Of a DNA stretch of 23,525 nt, positions 22,171-23,525 are shown piece by piece. Numbering within the stretch: position 1 is the first letter of the stretch; each line of letters begins with the position of its first letter. Origin of the DNA: a virus. The stretch is taken from the IMG/VR virus record IMGVR_UViG_3300049719_000135, positions 1 to 23,525 of that record; one strand, 5' to 3'. Under the pieces are notes generated by a model. The model had not been told where the DNA came from and did not search any database. It saw nothing but the letters and a program-made list of their open reading frames with translations. The position numbers and the translations under genes are program-made.

Positions 22171-22231
22171 GTCAAATAGTCCGTAGATACCTTGGCACGA
22201 ACCCGCGGGTGGCATCACCCGCGCTTCGACC
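22171..22231. repeat. Hairpin repeat, short leader and module B copy 1
   Basis: GTCAAATAGTC (22171-22181), the same leader as at 19032 and 23426, is followed after eight unrelated bases by module B (22190-22231), 42 nt identical to 23454-23495. Module B contains the perfect hairpin CGCGGGTG-GCAT-CACCCGCG flanked by CCTTGGCACGAAC and CTTCGACC. Module A is absent between leader and B here. It lies immediately upstream of the MNIF-type gene on the minus strand. Confidence 0.85.
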
Positions 22232-22247
22232 ATTTGTTCAACACAAT

Positions 22248-22268
22248 GTCATCCAACGAGAGGGTGAG
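22248..22268. repeat. Degenerate module A copy
   Basis: GTCATCCAACGAG then AGGGTGAG resembles module A (GTCATCCCACGAG then GGGATGAC) with one inserted base and some substitutions. It is 16 bp after module B copy 1, so the module order differs from the copy at 23426. Low-complexity coincidence is possible, but the shared GTCATCC-ACGAG core supports relatedness. Confidence 0.45.
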
Positions 22269-22321
22269 AGAACATAAATACTCGTAAATTACGCTAAAAA
22301 TTAACGGCACAACACAAATCA

Positions 22322-22504
22322 TCACAACCCACAGTGTTCGCACACTGCTAACAAACCATCATAATCACAGCTTTGTGACAGAAAGTCTAACGTGATCTTT
22401 CTGAGAAGCTTGCTAATAGACATGTCTCTTGCTTTTGCTATTGTCGATAATTTTTCGTAGTGTTCGTCTGATAAACGTAACGTAGCAGAACTTTCGTAAT
22501 TCAT
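22322..22504 (-). CDS. Ribbon-helix-helix (Arc/CopG-like) regulator
   Basis: A 60-aa protein with a ribbon-helix-helix pattern: a short strand SATLRLSDEHYEKL (6-19), then helix LSTIAKARDM, then SISKLLRKITLDFL. Such proteins bind DNA as dimers and usually repress their own or neighbouring genes. The C-terminus has CDYDGLLAVCEHCGL, with three Cys that may have a separate role. The ATG at 22504 is preceded by AAGGGG about 10 bases upstream. It is divergent from the plus-strand CCC-motif gene, so the shared 120-bp gap is a likely control region, and the dyad at 15323 is another possible target. Confidence 0.72.
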   Translation of the reverse strand: MNYESSATLRLSDEHYEKLSTIAKARDMSISKLLRKITLDFLSQSCDYDGLLAVCEHCGL

Positions 22505-22598
22505 AGTAATGTTCCCCTTTCAACGTGAATAATAACATTCTCACCCGTAGTTTTCACTGTTTACAAAAAAATAAAAGATTACTAAATATACATGACTT

Positions 22599-22625
22599 TT
22601 GATATTTGTCCATGCTATCTATAAA
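22599..22625 (+). promoter_or_regulatory. Candidate sigma70-like promoter
   Basis: TTGATA (22599-22604) and TATAAA (22620-22625), separated by 15 bp (short of the usual 17), lie just before the plus-strand gene. If used, the transcript would start near 22632, leaving about 26 nt before the ATG at 22658. That fits the later start and argues against the 22625 and 22634 starts. TATAAATG also resembles phage late promoters. Weak evidence only. Confidence 0.3.
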
Positions 22626-22657
22626 TGTGCCAAATGGCAAGAAAGAAGAAAGTAATT

Positions 22658-23335
22658 ATGGCTACAGTACTAACACCCATGCCCGGACAAACAGTCGTGT
22701 CTTCAGACGATAATGACGATCGACGGAACCGTGGTTACGAACATCACGAACATCGCGAGAATTTCGACAAGCGAGAACATTGGATCGACCAGCAAATTCT
22801 TGACAACCGCAAGGCGATTTCGGCTGACAATACTGTCATTCAAACTAATCAGTTTGCGATCGAAGGCCGATCTTTGGTCGAAGCCGCAAAGAATGCTGCT
22901 GCACAAATACTTGAGAGTGCAAAGAACACCGCTGCTTTAGACGTTCAGGCAGAGAAAAACGTTGCCGCTTTGGCCGTCGAAGCATCAAAATATGCCAGCG
23001 CACACGAAGTTCAAGCTGAGAAGCTTGCTGCGGCGTCGCTTGTTAATAGCCTAACGCTGAATTCAGCGACAAACGTGCTCATTCAGACCAAAGCTGACGC
23101 CGCGACCATGTTTGCTGCTCAGAATGCTGCTGCGATTGCTGCACAGGTTGCGCAATGTTGCTGTGCAATGAAAGAAACCGTGCGAGACGACGGTGACAAG
23201 ACGCGTGGTGCCATTGATGACCTCGAAGAGAGAATTAATAACATCAACGACCTACAAAATGCCGTCGCGCTGGTCGATGCCAAGAACGAAGTGACCTTAC
23301 TGAAGACGAAATTACCTTCAGGGACAGTTGTTTGA
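22658..23335 (+). CDS. Ala-rich CCC-motif phage protein
   Basis: A 225-aa protein from the ATG at 22658 (MATVLTPMPGQTVVSSDDND), preferred over in-frame ATGs at 22625 and 22634 because a candidate promoter and an AGAAGAAAG leader precede it. The N-terminal part is low complexity and charged (RRNRGYEHHEHRENFDKREH). The middle is a long Ala-rich coiled coil (about 75-165) with heptad-like patterns such as KNVAALAVEASKYASAHEV. The three Cys QCCC (167-169), then MKETVRDDGDKTRGAIDDLE, match a family of phage virion-associated proteins I recall, which have no established function. The gene ends at 23335, before the hairpin array. Confidence 0.65.
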   Translation: MATVLTPMPGQTVVSSDDNDDRRNRGYEHHEHRENFDKREHWIDQQILDNRKAISADNTVIQTNQFAIEGRSLVEAAKNAAAQILESAKNTAALDVQAEKNVAALAVEASKYASAHEVQAEKLAAASLVNSLTLNSATNVLIQTKADAATMFAAQNAAAIAAQVAQCCCAMKETVRDDGDKTRGAIDDLEERINNINDLQNAVALVDAKNEVTLLKTKLPSGTVV

Positions 23336-23345
23336 ACTGACCCGT

Positions 23346-23368
23346 GTGATGGTGGGGGAACCCATCAC
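23346..23368. terminator. Hairpin 1 downstream of CCC-motif gene
   Basis: GTGATGG (23346-23352) pairs with CCATCAC (23362-23368). The loop is TGGGGGAAC. It starts 10 bp after the stop of the plus-strand gene. There is no poly-T run right after it on the plus strand (TAATTAAAAAGTG follows), so it is not a textbook rho-independent terminator. Confidence 0.4.
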
Positions 23369-23381
23369 TAATTAAAAAGTG

Positions 23382-23411
23382 ACAAAGCTCTTACGAAAGT
23401 GGGAGCTTTGT
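23382..23411 (-). terminator. Hairpin 2, terminator-like in minus direction
   Basis: ACAAAGCTC (23382-23390) and GAGCTTTGT (23403-23411) form a nine-bp perfect stem with a 12-nt loop. Read on the minus strand, the stem is followed by CACTTTTTAATT, a weak U-tract after three bases. This could end transcription coming leftward from outside the window, converging on the plus-strand gene. Confidence 0.5.
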
Positions 23412-23425
23412 GTTAATGTGTTATC

Positions 23426-23495
23426 GTCAAATAGTCATCCCACGAGGGGATGACCTTGGCACGAACCCGCGGGTGGCATCACCCGCGCTTCGACC
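23426..23495. repeat. Hairpin repeat, modules A and B joined
   Basis: Module A (23426-23454) has the stem GTCATCCC/GGGATGAC around ACGAG and is 29 nt identical to 19032-19060. Module B (23454-23495) has the stem CGCGGGTG/CACCCGCG around GCAT and is 42 nt identical to 22190-22231. The two modules are directly joined, sharing one C. GC content is high compared with the flanks. No gene overlaps. Confidence 0.85.
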
Positions 23496-23500
23496 GTCGA

Positions 23501-23518
23501 CACGCGTTTGATCGCGTG
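23501..23518. repeat. Hairpin at right edge
   Basis: CACGCG (23501-23506) and CGCGTG (23513-23518) form a short GC stem around TTTGAT. CGT and ACG outside it may add pairs with a bulge. It follows module B and is the fifth consecutive stem in 175 bp. The window ends at 23525, so further modules may lie outside. Confidence 0.45.
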
Positions 23519-23525
23519 ACGTTTG

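Noticed and set aside
23454-23495. tRNA-like reading of module B, since TTCGA and GGTTCG-like bits occur
   Set aside because: No acceptor stem, anticodon arm or CCA-type end can be drawn; the sequence is better explained by a single perfect CGCGGGTG/CACCCGCG hairpin.
19032-23495. CRISPR array from repeated hairpin units
   Set aside because: Only three or four dispersed copies, no regular spacers, large gaps filled by genes and no cas genes.

Overview
The window reads as part of a large tailed-phage (Caudoviricetes) genome, probably from a metagenome. Phage hallmarks are a tail-fibre-like protein (about 1.3-2.5 kb), a DUF3310 protein, a T4-lysozyme-type endolysin (E17/D26/T32 with exact T4 spacing), a SLOG/DUF2493 protein, a PD-(D/E)XK homing-type nuclease, a minimal ATP-dependent ligase and a CCC-motif Ala-rich phage protein. 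Genes are tightly packed, with repeated ATGA start/stop overlaps and several Shine-Dalgarno sequences, so the host is a bacterium. The host itself cannot be named from this sequence.

Layout. (1) 1-604, plus strand: left-edge remnant of a SAM methyltransferase whose reading frame shifts several times. (2) 591-14779, minus strand: a long run dominated by surface-glycan genes: seven glycosyltransferases, a left-handed beta-helix protein, one methyltransferase and two adjacent radical SAM enzymes. Interleaved are a tail fibre, DUF3310, SLOG, a lysis-like segment (endolysin, lipoprotein-like glycine-rich membrane protein and a pair of apparent paralogues) and a foreign-looking coiled-coil ORF (9771-10727). 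(3) 14851-15293, minus: two small genes, then a 34-bp dyad at 15323-15356. (4) 15386-16683, plus: an unknown protein and a ligase-type nucleotidyltransferase, followed by a strongly structured intergenic region. (5) 16859-22504, minus: GT2 glycosyltransferase, a zinc-ribbon-like gene split by a frameshift, a second methyltransferase, a secreted Cys-rich protein, small ORFs, a nuclease, a UDP-glucose dehydrogenase-like enzyme, a conserved viral protein and a ribbon-helix-helix regulator. (6) 22658-23335, plus: the CCC-motif protein, then about 190 bp of consecutive hairpins, parts of which recur at 19032 and 22171.

Taken together (inference), eight glycosyltransferases, a nucleotide-sugar dehydrogenase, methyltransferases, radical SAM enzymes and a beta-helix protein suggest that the phage builds or remodels a glycan on its own virion or on the host surface. 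The main items for a second look are the dispersed modular hairpin repeats, the apparent insertion of a host ATPase-like fragment into a small phage gene, the poly-T frameshift in the zinc-ribbon gene, and the RNA-like structure between convergent genes at 16684-16858.
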